DNA of 64,000 nt from CBDDHT01 sp965228615. Lineage in GTDB: Bacteria > Pseudomonadota > Alphaproteobacteria > Rhizobiales > Methyloligellaceae. Shown piece after piece: positions 17,315 through 26,646 of this stretch. The stretch's first letter is position 1. Every line of letters starts with the position of its first letter. A program made the translations under genes and the position numbers. The notes under the pieces were generated by a model. That model saw only the letters and a program-made list of their open reading frames with translations. It did no database searches and was not told where the DNA came from. The DNA is taken from the NCBI GenBank assembly GCA_965228615.1, contig CBDDHT010000004.1:2480001-2544000 (forward strand), written 5' to 3'.

Positions 17315-17662
17315 TCAGCTTGTTGCGGATGATGACGCGCTACCGATTGTGCCTGAGATCCAATCGAGGAGCTTGCCTTTGGGCGCAGCGCCTTGCTGGG
17401 TTGCCGCCACTTCGCCGTCCTTGAAGATCATCAGCGTCGGAATCGCACGAATGCCATACTTCATCGGCGTCGACGGATTCTCGTCGATATTGATTTTCGC
17501 AATCCTGACCTGACCGTTCATTTCCTCGGAAATCTCTTCGAGTGCCGGCCCGATCTGCTTGCACGGTCCACACCATTCGGCCCAAAAATCAACGACGACA
17601 GGAGTCGAGGATTTTAGAACCTCGTTCTCGAATGTATCGTCCGAAACCGCTTCGCTCGCCAT
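17315..17662 (-). CDS. trxA: Thioredoxin 1
   Basis: A 115-residue thioredoxin with the redox site WCGPC, the cis-Pro region AIPTL and the strand TPVVVDFWAEW. It is a general cytoplasmic disulfide reductase. The ATG at 17662 has AGGAG 8 bases upstream, better than the GTG at 17671 that opens the longer frame. It follows addA on the same strand after 69 bases, the usual rhizobial arrangement. Confidence 0.96.
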   Translation of the reverse strand: MASEAVSDDTFENEVLKSSTPVVVDFWAEWCGPCKQIGPALEEISEEMNGQVRIAKINIDENPSTPMKYGIRAIPTLMIFKDGEVAATQQGAAPKGKLLDWISGTIGSASSSATS

Positions 17663-17731
17663 ATCAATCACTCCTGTTGCGCCGCATCCGCAGCAGGTTC
17701 CGCGAGACGGCTATTTCGATTTGTATCGAAA

Positions 17732-20700
17732 CTATGTGCGAGCCCCAGAGGCGTCAAGTCCATGCATGGCAGCTATTCCGAGACGGCGCTCCTGCGCATC
17801 GAGCAGGTCATCGGGCAATGCCATCAGTCGGGGGATGGCTGTCCAAAGCAGAGCTGCTCGTACACGTTTGCCGGGAAACCGTCGGCGAACAGCCGCGCGA
17901 TACAGGGCAAGCTGCGCAATATATGACGGTGATGCGTCTTCGACATGCTCCGGCGGTGGCCGGTTCGTCTTGTAGTCGACGATCAAAATCTCTTGATCCG
18001 TGACAACAATTCGATCGATTTGCCCGGCAACGTCGATTGTTGGCATATTGGGATCGGCTGCTGGCAATCTGGCAGCGAGCGATGCTTCGGCAAGACTGCC
18101 GGGCCCAAATACTGACGTAAACTCTGAATCGCGCAACACGGCCAGCGTTTCCGTGACGATTTCATCACGTTGCGTCGGCGACATCTGCCTTCCCCTGGCC
18201 TCCACGAACCGGCCGGCGGATGCCTCCCAAGCGACCGGATCGAGTCCTGGCAGGTGCTCGAGCAGCGTGTGGATCAACAAGCCTCTGGCAAAGCGATTGT
18301 CGTTTGCAAGCGCCAGCGGCGAATCAACGATCTGATCAGATATCTCGGTTTCGGACAAAGCGCCCGAGGGCGTTAGCGATCGCGCAGCCTGTTCGTCCGA
18401 AGCGACCGAACGCAAGGCCCAATCCGGAAGCGGCACGGCATCAGTGCGGCCCTCGGGCTCCCCAACCTTGGTTACGACAGCCCTCTGTTCGCTTGCCAAC
18501 CGCCAAATCGTTCGACCTTTGGCATCCTGGGCCTCTTCGAGATTGTCGCCGAGGGCATCGCGAACGAGATTGTACCAGCAGCCGTCGGGAGGTTTGCGCT
18601 GCCCCTGCCAGCCGCAAACATAGAGCCGGTCGCGCGCGCGCGTCATCGCAACATAAAGAAGACGGTGATATTCCTCCCTCGCCGCGCGATCGCGCTCTGC
18701 TTTCAGACCCGCCGTCATCGCCAGCCCGCTGGTTCCGGGCGGCGCCCAGATGGCGCTCTTGAAGTGCCCCTCAACTTCGTATGGCAGAAGCCGTCCCGGT
18801 CCGGCAGTCGCCGGCGTCGAGAATGTGTCAGGCAGGAAAACGATACTTGATTCCAGGCCTTTCGCACCATGGACTGTCATGATCCGGACTTCGTTGCGCC
18901 CCTGTTCCAGGTCGCGCTTCACTTCCTCGTCGCCGCGTCGCAGGTCATCCAGGAAGCCTTGCAGGGTTGGCGGTTCCTTCTCCTCGAATGCGAGGATTTG
19001 TGCCAGAAACGCATCCAGCGCATCACCCGCCTCCGGCCCCAGACGCTGCAGCATGCGCCGTCTGAGCGCCATACCGTCTTCCTCCAACAAGCCGGCATAT
19101 AGCTCATATGGCGCATCGAAATCGACCCGTCCGAGAAGTTTGCGCAACCGTGTCGCCGCGCTCGCTATGAGCGATGCATCACCCTCTCGGGCTTTCAGAG
19201 CATCCCAGAGGGAGGCTCCCCGCCCATGCGCCAATCGAAAGAGATCGTCATCATCCAGTCCAAAAAGCGGGCTCTTGAGGACAGCCGCCAGAGAAAGGTC
19301 GTCGTCGGGCATCAGAAGAAAATCACCCAATGCCATGAGATCCCGGACGGCAAGCTGATCCTGCAAACGCATGCGATCGGATCCTGCGACTGGCAGACCA
19401 CGCGATTTCAGAGCCTTGATCATGACTTGCGCGAAGGGATCGCGGCGGCGCACGAGGATCAGAACATCTCCCGGTGCGATCGGCCGGTCCTCGGATTCCA
19501 AACGCGCTCCTGTGCGGATCCATTCCTGGATGGTCTCCGCTATCCGATCAGCAAGTGCCGTGGCTGCTTCTCCTGGCCGAATCCGATCGCCAAGCGGGTC
19601 AAATGGACCTGACGGTTCGGGCTTCTCTGTTTCCTCACCCTCCCAGAGTTCCACATGCCCCGCATCGTCGACGCGATGAGAGAAATGAACGATGAGCGCC
19701 CCGTCACCGGTCAGGCCTTCGGCAGCAATCGGGTTCGAGAAGACACGGTCGACGCTCTCCAATACGGGCGCTGTCGAGCGAAAAGACAGATTGAGATCGA
19801 TGGGATGCCAAGCTTTTCCTGCAGCCGCCGCCTTGTCCCGAAATAACCTGCCCTGACGGCCGAATTCAGCCGGGACGGCGCCTTGAAAACTGTAAATGGA
19901 TTGCTTTTCGTCACCGACGGCAAAGACCGTCCGGGTCTCATCCCGCGCGCCTTCACCTGCGAAGAATTCATCGGCCAACGCCGCAACGACTCGCCATTGC
20001 TGAGGGCTCGTATCCTGTGCCTCGTCGACCAGTATATGATCCATGCCGCCGTCGAGTTTGTAGAGCACCCAGGGTGCAGCATCGGCGCGCGAAAGTAGGC
20101 TCTCCGTCTTCGCAATCAGATCGTCATAGTCCAGCGCCGCCTGAGCTGCCTTGCGGTCATCATAGTCTTTCGCGATCGCCTCGGTCAGACGAAAGAGAGC
20201 CTTGTTGGCCTCAAAGACGCTGAATGCTCGGCGCTTGCAATCCAGCGCGTAAAGCTTGTCCCGTGCCTCACTCATAGCATCAACGATTCGTGGCGAGGCA
20301 TCGGAAATACGGCGCGTCGCAAGGGATTTCCGGGGCTCTCCGGTCTTTGTTAACAATGTCTCGCGTAGGGCACGGGCGCGCTGACTCGGCTCGCTGGATG
20401 TCCGAGCTGCCGCGAGGCCGGCCCCTGTCCGCCGATCTGTAATCGTGCCTTCCGCCAACGCCTCGATGGCAAGCTGCATGGTTTCATCGTCAATGACAGC
20501 GGCTTGGTCTTCGAGAATTCGGTCGGCGTTGTCGGAAGAATCGATGGCAAGATCTCTCGCCAAAGCCGTCAACATCCTGTCGCCTGAGCCAGCAATGTCT
20601 TCTGCCAGTGCAACCTCGACAATTTCGCGAAAGGATTGTTCAGCCGATCTGGCCACGATCTGCTGTAAGGCGTCTCCGAGCACGCCGTCGGCATCCTCTG

Positions 20701-21211
20701 CAGCTTGAGACAGGACTCTGTCGACTGCCTGCTGCTTGAGGGAGGAGGCGCCTCTCTCATCAAGAACCGTGAAATCCGCAGAGATCCCGGCTTCCAAAGG
20801 AAACCGGTGCAAGAGTCGTTCGCAGAAGGCATGAATCGTGTGGATCTTCAGACCTCCGCGTGTTTCGATCGTGCGAGCGAAAAGACGGCGTGCCAACGCC
20901 GCTTCCTCGGCACTCGGAGTTGCTCCTGTCAGCCGGGTCAGCGCCTCGTCCAGTTCATCGACCGACATCGTCGCCCAGGCACCGAGCTCTCGGAAAAGCC
21001 GGTTCTGCATTTCCGCCGCCGCGGCCCGGGTGTAGGTCAGACAAAGAATGCCCTCAGGCCGGTTTCCATCCAACAGAAGCCGTAGAATGCGATTGACGAG
21101 GACGTGGGTTTTTCCTGTCCCGGCATTTGCAGAGACCCATGCCGAGGCGGCAGGATCCGCCGCACGTGCCTGATTGGCGTCGGTTGCCTCTTTGACTGCA
21201 GCAACGTCCAT
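17732..21211 (-). CDS. addA: AddA, helicase-nuclease subunit for double-strand break repair
   Basis: A 1159-residue UvrD-family helicase with a C-terminal RecB-type nuclease. Walker A NAGTGKT is near residue 28, the DEAQD Walker B is about 360 residues further on, and the nuclease motif IVDYKTNRPPP is near the C-terminus. With AddB it resects double-strand breaks and loads RecA, replacing RecBCD. The ATG at 21211 comes 4 bases after the addB stop. The longest ORF adds 43 residues that are only the addB 3' end in another frame. Confidence 0.95.
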   Translation of the reverse strand: MDVAAVKEATDANQARAADPAASAWVSANAGTGKTHVLVNRILRLLLDGNRPEGILCLTYTRAAAAEMQNRLFRELGAWATMSVDELDEALTRLTGATPSAEEAALARRLFARTIETRGGLKIHTIHAFCERLLHRFPLEAGISADFTVLDERGASSLKQQAVDRVLSQAAEDADGVLGDALQQIVARSAEQSFREIVEVALAEDIAGSGDRMLTALARDLAIDSSDNADRILEDQAAVIDDETMQLAIEALAEGTITDRRTGAGLAAARTSSEPSQRARALRETLLTKTGEPRKSLATRRISDASPRIVDAMSEARDKLYALDCKRRAFSVFEANKALFRLTEAIAKDYDDRKAAQAALDYDDLIAKTESLLSRADAAPWVLYKLDGGMDHILVDEAQDTSPQQWRVVAALADEFFAGEGARDETRTVFAVGDEKQSIYSFQGAVPAEFGRQGRLFRDKAAAAGKAWHPIDLNLSFRSTAPVLESVDRVFSNPIAAEGLTGDGALIVHFSHRVDDAGHVELWEGEETEKPEPSGPFDPLGDRIRPGEAATALADRIAETIQEWIRTGARLESEDRPIAPGDVLILVRRRDPFAQVMIKALKSRGLPVAGSDRMRLQDQLAVRDLMALGDFLLMPDDDLSLAAVLKSPLFGLDDDDLFRLAHGRGASLWDALKAREGDASLIASAATRLRKLLGRVDFDAPYELYAGLLEEDGMALRRRMLQRLGPEAGDALDAFLAQILAFEEKEPPTLQGFLDDLRRGDEEVKRDLEQGRNEVRIMTVHGAKGLESSIVFLPDTFSTPATAGPGRLLPYEVEGHFKSAIWAPPGTSGLAMTAGLKAERDRAAREEYHRLLYVAMTRARDRLYVCGWQGQRKPPDGCWYNLVRDALGDNLEEAQDAKGRTIWRLASEQRAVVTKVGEPEGRTDAVPLPDWALRSVASDEQAARSLTPSGALSETEISDQIVDSPLALANDNRFARGLLIHTLLEHLPGLDPVAWEASAGRFVEARGRQMSPTQRDEIVTETLAVLRDSEFTSVFGPGSLAEASLAARLPAADPNMPTIDVAGQIDRIVVTDQEILIVDYKTNRPPPEHVEDASPSYIAQLALYRAAVRRRFPGKRVRAALLWTAIPRLMALPDDLLDAQERRLGIAAMHGLDASGART

Positions 21212-21215
21212 TGCG

Positions 21216-24200
21216 TCACCCGGCCTGTTCGTCGCTGTTGGTCCATTCACCGACGCGTGCCAGATGGGCGTAGTCGTCAAAGCGATAGCGTCCTTGGAAA
21301 TCCGGCCGCCTAAGGCAGGCATATGGCGTCTCGATCTCATCGAACCTCGCGATCAGCATCTCGAGCTCACCAAGTGCCTCGACTGCCAGATCGTGCACAG
21401 GCTTTCCGGCTGCCTGCGCATCACTACCGGCATCATGGGCTCCCAGAACATGCACATAGCGCAGATCCGAAACCGCCTTGACATCAAGCCCGTCATAAGA
21501 CCCTCTGAGCGCTATGGCAGCCTCAAGCGGCAGCTGTGGCGAGATCAGAGAATCGACTTGCGAACGGCGGGGTGGCGTTCCGGTCTTGTAGTCGTAGAAG
21601 ACAAGTTCTCCATCCTCTGTCAGATCAATCCTGTCCGCCCTCGCCGTCAATGTGAACGCGCCTGCATGCGCGTCGATAACGAGTTTTCCTCGCACCTCGG
21701 AATGGCATTCCGCAATATGGTGTCGGCGATCCGCTTCTGTTGCTCCAAACCATTTGGCAAAGCGTGCAAAGTGCGGTCTCCAGAATGCCCAAACGCGCGG
21801 ATGTCCGCCGAGGGCGCGGAATAAATTATCAGCAATATCAATAAGTTCCTTTTCCGAATCTGGTGGCAGCGCGTCAGGAAAACGTGCCGTAAATTGATGC
21901 AGTGCGTGGTGAATCAGTTGGCCGCGATGTGCCGCATCCGGTTCACCGGAAAGTGGGTCCAGTGCCTCCAGGCCAAGGACATCGCGCGCGAAGATTGCGT
22001 AGGGATTGGCGATCCATTCCTCAATGCGTGTTACGCTCATCCGACGCGGCCGTGCGACAAGGGGAGGCTTCGGCTCCGGGGGTGATATCGGACAATATTT
22101 CGGGATATGATCGCGCTGACGTGCCCATGCGAGCCACGGATCTTCAGAAGCCACCGCCTTCTCTTTTCCCAACCCCTGAAGCAATGCACCGAGCCTCAGG
22201 ACCCAACGCGACGCCACGGTCGGTACGCCATCCACTTTGGCGGCTCTTGTGACGACGACCTGCGGCGCCGATAAGAGTTGAGCCACATCATGGGCTGCCA
22301 GTCCGACTCGGCGCTCCGGGGCTGGAAGGCCGACCGCAGCACGCATCGGACGACTGAGCCACGGATCGGGGTCCTCGATCCTCGGCCATGTCCCTTCGTT
22401 GAGGCCGGCAATGATGACGAGATCGGCGCGCTGAAGACGGGCCTCCAAAGGCCCGAGGATCGACAGCCGTGGATGCCCTGCTTGCCGGGGACGCACGACA
22501 CCACCGCGCAACAAGCTGCGATAGAACTCGGAATAGTCGCGCGCCGTGATATCCGGATCGACCGCACTTCCCGATAAAATCTCGGCAAAATGCAATGCCA
22601 GCGCTTCGCCAGCATCGCCTCGCCAGACATGGGAGACATCGCCGCTCTCATCACACGCAAGCGCTTCGGCAACCTTGGTATGCGCCTCGAAAAAAGTGCG
22701 CACTCCATGTGCATCCCCGTTTTGCAATTGCAAAAGCGGCCAGAACGCAGACTGCAGGTCGCCCAGCAGCGCCTCGGCTTCAAGACATCCTGCTTCGCCC
22801 AGCCGGCCTATCACTGATCGCTTTTCAGGGTTTTCAGCCAACGTGGCCTTTGTTCGCTCGACTACGCCTCGCGCACCCGCCAACCCGGATGCAAGTTGGG
22901 GCCTGCGAAATGCAATGAGTTCGAGCGTGCGGGCAGCCTGTCGAATGGCCGCTGGCGGGCGGCCCAGTCGCGCCAGGGGATGCTTCAATAGAGCAAGCAG
23001 GGAAACCGGAGAAAACCCGTTACCAACCACTTCGGCGATGAGATCGAGAAACACGCCAGGCGGCGTTCTTGCAAGCGGGCGTCCGGCAGAATCGTCAACT
23101 CGGATATCCCATTTTTCCAATCGGGCCGAGATGCGCCGGGCCAAGACGCGGTCGGGCGTGACCAGGGTCGCCGTTCGGCCAGGAACTTCGGCCGCTTGGC
23201 GAAGCAGCAACGCAACCGTTTCGGCTTCATCCTCGGCCGTTGGCGCTTCGATTGCCGTTATGCCATCAAGCGCTGCGTCTAGTGTGTCTTCGGGCTCACT
23301 GTCCCCATAGATGCGCCACCGATCCGTCGTGGTGGCGGGACGCATGGTTTCGCTGACCAGTCGAAGCCGTGCCACCTCACCGGCTCGAGGGCTTGTACCG
23401 GGAACAGGGACGACATCTTTTCGGTCCGTTCCCAGCTGCTGAAGAAGTTGGGCCATGCCGAATTGGGGGTGCTCGGGATGATCACTGCTGAGCAGAGACC
23501 AGCTTTCGTCATCGAGGTTCATATCCAATCCCGGAAGGACAACGGCTCCCAGAGGCAAGCGGGCAACGACATTCAACAGCGCTGCAGTAGCAGGCACGCT
23601 GCCGGTAGATCCGGCAGCAATAACGGGCCCCTGCGGTGGCGCATTTCGCATCCGCTCAGTCTCGGCTGCCATCAGGGCATCGCGCCGCGCATAGGGCGAT
23701 GTGACACCGCGATCCTTGAGATACTGCGGCCAGTGCTCTGTAACGATCTGAAGAAATGTCGTCGTCAGCTGCCAGTGTTCGGCGAAACGCTCAGGGGCCA
23801 GATCGTTCAGTTTCTTTTTCAAGTCGACGCGTTCCGACTCCAACTCGTCCATCAGACGAATGAGTTCGGTTGCCAGCGACACGGCCTGGGCCGGTGTTGT
23901 CGCCGGAAATCCTGGCGCACCCGGTACGCTATTCGCTCGCATTGTCCGGCTCCACGCAAGCACGAGCTGCGTCACCGCGAGCCTTCGCTCCAGATTGCCG
24001 ATCGCGGGCGGCATCTCCAGCCCTTCCTTGCCGGCAATTGAAAGGTCTCCACCAGAGAAGAACTCCGCTTCCTCATCGACCTCGCCCAAAGGACGGATGT
24101 GCGGCAGCAAGAGCGCCTCGCCGTCTGTCATGCGCAAGAACGCCTCACGCATTGCGCGGCAGGCCCGGCGCGTCGGGAGAAAGATCGTGTATGTTGCAAG

Positions 24201-24368
24201 CGCTAACGGGTCGGGTGGCTGCCCTCCGACGCAGGGAAGATTGCCGTCCAGGATGGCACGCGCCAAGACATCGAGAAATGACGCAGTCGGCGGAATTGTG
24301 AAGAGCCGCGGTACCGCATACGGTCCGCTTTCAAGCCGCCCAGCACCTGAACTATTCGGCGATGTCAT
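21216..24368 (-). CDS. addB: AddB, nuclease subunit for double-strand break repair
   Basis: A 1050-residue partner of AddA. The N-terminal part is an inactivated helicase fold (TIFLPTRRACRAMREA), and the C-terminal 200 residues hold a PD-(D/E)XK nuclease (LVFYDYKTGTPP). The ATG at 24368 overlaps the end of the nucleotidyltransferase gene by 17 bases, so the genes are coupled. The N-terminal extension offered by the longest ORF is read-through of that gene and was dropped. Confidence 0.93.
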   Translation of the reverse strand: MTSPNSSGAGRLESGPYAVPRLFTIPPTASFLDVLARAILDGNLPCVGGQPPDPLALATYTIFLPTRRACRAMREAFLRMTDGEALLLPHIRPLGEVDEEAEFFSGGDLSIAGKEGLEMPPAIGNLERRLAVTQLVLAWSRTMRANSVPGAPGFPATTPAQAVSLATELIRLMDELESERVDLKKKLNDLAPERFAEHWQLTTTFLQIVTEHWPQYLKDRGVTSPYARRDALMAAETERMRNAPPQGPVIAAGSTGSVPATAALLNVVARLPLGAVVLPGLDMNLDDESWSLLSSDHPEHPQFGMAQLLQQLGTDRKDVVPVPGTSPRAGEVARLRLVSETMRPATTTDRWRIYGDSEPEDTLDAALDGITAIEAPTAEDEAETVALLLRQAAEVPGRTATLVTPDRVLARRISARLEKWDIRVDDSAGRPLARTPPGVFLDLIAEVVGNGFSPVSLLALLKHPLARLGRPPAAIRQAARTLELIAFRRPQLASGLAGARGVVERTKATLAENPEKRSVIGRLGEAGCLEAEALLGDLQSAFWPLLQLQNGDAHGVRTFFEAHTKVAEALACDESGDVSHVWRGDAGEALALHFAEILSGSAVDPDITARDYSEFYRSLLRGGVVRPRQAGHPRLSILGPLEARLQRADLVIIAGLNEGTWPRIEDPDPWLSRPMRAAVGLPAPERRVGLAAHDVAQLLSAPQVVVTRAAKVDGVPTVASRWVLRLGALLQGLGKEKAVASEDPWLAWARQRDHIPKYCPISPPEPKPPLVARPRRMSVTRIEEWIANPYAIFARDVLGLEALDPLSGEPDAAHRGQLIHHALHQFTARFPDALPPDSEKELIDIADNLFRALGGHPRVWAFWRPHFARFAKWFGATEADRRHHIAECHSEVRGKLVIDAHAGAFTLTARADRIDLTEDGELVFYDYKTGTPPRRSQVDSLISPQLPLEAAIALRGSYDGLDVKAVSDLRYVHVLGAHDAGSDAQAAGKPVHDLAVEALGELEMLIARFDEIETPYACLRRPDFQGRYRFDDYAHLARVGEWTNSDEQAG

Positions 24369-25074
24369 CACCTTCGAGGCACCTCTCTGCCTCCATGAGT
24401 GCCTCTGGCGTCCCGACATGCATCCATATGCCGTCATGACGGAGGCCGAAAACGCGCTCCGCTTCTATCGCCCGGTCCCACGGCAGATTGAGCGAAAACG
24501 CTCCCTCCGGCATATCATCGAGAAGACGGGGATGAATGATGGACACGCCTGCAAATACGAAGGGCACGACTTCGTTTTCGCTTGGTCTATGAATTCGACC
24601 ATCCGGCGTCATGGAAAAGTCGCCCGACCCTGTATAGCCGACAGACTTGTTGGCCGCAGCCAGAAGCAAAAGAGCATCCATATGTTCTGGATCCCATGTC
24701 TCGGTCATACGATCCAACGCCGCTGTCGAACCTTCGATCCATACAGAATCGGAGTTGTGCACGAAAAAGCAACGATCACCAAAGTGCTGCAAAGCCTTCT
24801 TCACACCGCCACCGGTATCCAAAAGTGCGGTTCGCTCATCGGAAATAACGATCCGTGGCGCCTCACGCATCGTCACATGCTGTTCGATCTGATCCGCCAG
24901 ATAGTGGACATTGACGACCGCATCCGTTACGCCGGCATCCGTCAGGCGATCGAGCACATGATCGAGAAGCGGCTTGGGACCCAGCTTTACCAACGGCTTC
25001 GGGCAATGGTCGGTCAGAGGCCGCATCCGTTGGCCATAGCCTGCCGCCAATACGAATGCTGATGTCGGCTTCAT
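24352..25074 (-). CDS. MurU-like sugar-phosphate nucleotidyltransferase
   Basis: A 240-residue nucleotidyltransferase. The nucleotide-binding signature LAAGYGQRMRPLT and the substrate motif KPLVKLGPKPLLDH are at the N-terminus. It resembles MurU, the MurNAc-1-phosphate uridylyltransferase of the cell-wall recycling shunt. The neighbouring gene carries an AmgK-like sugar kinase domain, the preceding step in that shunt, which supports the reading. A mannose-1-phosphate guanylyltransferase or similar is the alternative. It starts 42 bases after the TsaE-kinase gene. Confidence 0.75.
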   Translation of the reverse strand: MKPTSAFVLAAGYGQRMRPLTDHCPKPLVKLGPKPLLDHVLDRLTDAGVTDAVVNVHYLADQIEQHVTMREAPRIVISDERTALLDTGGGVKKALQHFGDRCFFVHNSDSVWIEGSTAALDRMTETWDPEHMDALLLLAAANKSVGYTGSGDFSMTPDGRIHRPSENEVVPFVFAGVSIIHPRLLDDMPEGAFSLNLPWDRAIEAERVFGLRHDGIWMHVGTPEALMEAERCLEGDDIAE

Positions 25075-25116
25075 CTGGTCAGGTACAACCGGCCGGTTCT
25101 ATCCCGCCGATCATTG

Positions 25117-26646
25117 TCAATTATGGATACATCTTTTTTCAAACGGAAGATGGGTGTCATACCATGCCTTGAGTTCGCCGAGAGCCGGGTGATTGAGGTT
25201 GCGTTCTAGATAGGCGGACACGCGCGGGATATGATCCAGATAGCCATGCTTGCCATCACGGGCAGACAATCGCGCGAAAATTCCCAGGATCTTCGTGTTT
25301 CGCTGTGCGCCAAGGATTGCATAGCTAGTCTGGAATGAAACGGTATCGAAGCGAGGATCGTCTGCCGTACATACCGCACAGTAGTGGGCCAACATGTCAT
25401 CTTCAAGCGTGGCCGGCACATCGATCCGCGCGTCCTGTAGCAACGACACCAGATCGTATGCGAGGGGTCCGCGAAGCGCATCCTGAAAATCGATGATTCC
25501 CACACGCTCGATCCCTGTTCGCTCCGCAAGCCATATCAGGTTCGGTGAGTGATAGTCTCGCAGCAGCCACCCCTGTTCGTCAGTCTGCACCTGCACGTAA
25601 AGTGGATCCCAGATGCGATCAAATGACTCTGCAAGACCGTCCGGTGCCGCATCACCATGTACGGCCGGCCAGAACCAATCCAGAAGGAGCGAAATCTCGA
25701 TCGAGAACGTTCCCCGATCGAAGAGGGGCAGAGTATGCAGACGTTCCTCTGGAAGCGGTAGTTGGTCTGGAGGCGGCGCTTTGCGAACCGCGACAAGTAC
25801 GTCTACAGCCGCACGTGTAAGCATCCGCTGATCTGCGCCGGCCGGAATCGAGTTCTGGTAGACCATATTTCCCAGGTCTTCCAGGATCAGAAAGCCGTGA
25901 GCCAGGTCGTGTGCGATGATCCTTGGCGCGCTGAGGCCTATTTCCGTCAAGGACTCGGCAACGGCGACAAAGGCTTGCACGTCCTCCGCCAGATGGGCGA
26001 TTTTGCTATAGGGCAATCCGTCCCGAATTGGTGGGCCATCCGGCTGGCGTGGCGCATCCATCAAGAGTGCCGAGTCGTTCCCTCGTTGGAGACGAACATA
26101 GCGACGGGGCGATGCATCGCCCTGCAGCAGCACAGAATGCGCTTCCTGCCATCCGGCTCTTGCCAGAAAGGCCTGCAAGGCAATGAACCGTTCAAGGCGT
26201 TCGGACCATGCGCCTTGGCCACTCAACGCCAGCTTTCGGACGTCGTGACCCCGTCCGTCTTCAATTCGAATATCAAGCCGGTCGTCGGCAAGCAGACCGT
26301 CAATCCTCTCCGGCCACTCGATGAGGACCAATCCTTCGGCCAGAGCGTCATCCATTCCTAGCTCTTCCAGCTCGTCAGCCGATTGAAGTCGATAACAATC
26401 GAAGTGGGTGATTGTCATACGCGCCGTTTCGTAGGACTGCGCGATCGAGAATGTCGGACTGGCCACCTCTCGTCGCGCTTCGCCGCCGATTGACGAAATC
26501 AAGGCGCGGGCGAATTCGGTCTTGCCCGCACCGAGCGCACCCGACAGGGTTACGACATCGCCGGGGCGCAGCACCAGCGCGAGCGCCTCCGCCGTATCGG
26601 CCAGACCCGCCAGGTCAACATCGTCTAATTTGAGGTGGGCGCTCAT
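25117..26646 (-). CDS. TsaE (tRNA t6A ATPase) fused to AmgK-like phosphotransferase
   Basis: A two-domain protein of 509 residues. Residues 1-150 are TsaE, with Walker A SGALGAGKTEFARAL near 35-49 and HFDCYRL and IEWPERI motifs; TsaE drives the TsaBDE complex making t6A in tRNA. Residues 165-509 are an aminoglycoside-phosphotransferase-like kinase (GDASPRRYVRL; RDYHSPNL with the catalytic Asp; GIIDFQDA), as in AmgK, which phosphorylates MurNAc. The fusion is familiar in alphaproteobacteria. The start overlaps the end of the DivL-like gene by 4 bases. Confidence 0.9.
   Translation of the reverse strand: MSAHLKLDDVDLAGLADTAEALALVLRPGDVVTLSGALGAGKTEFARALISSIGGEARREVASPTFSIAQSYETARMTITHFDCYRLQSADELEELGMDDALAEGLVLIEWPERIDGLLADDRLDIRIEDGRGHDVRKLALSGQGAWSERLERFIALQAFLARAGWQEAHSVLLQGDASPRRYVRLQRGNDSALLMDAPRQPDGPPIRDGLPYSKIAHLAEDVQAFVAVAESLTEIGLSAPRIIAHDLAHGFLILEDLGNMVYQNSIPAGADQRMLTRAAVDVLVAVRKAPPPDQLPLPEERLHTLPLFDRGTFSIEISLLLDWFWPAVHGDAAPDGLAESFDRIWDPLYVQVQTDEQGWLLRDYHSPNLIWLAERTGIERVGIIDFQDALRGPLAYDLVSLLQDARIDVPATLEDDMLAHYCAVCTADDPRFDTVSFQTSYAILGAQRNTKILGIFARLSARDGKHGYLDHIPRVSAYLERNLNHPALGELKAWYDTHLPFEKRCIHN

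Noticed and set aside
23860..25062. Plus-strand ORF of 400 codons opposite addB and the nucleotidyltransferase
   Set aside because: It spans the junction of two real minus-strand genes and encodes no recognisable protein.
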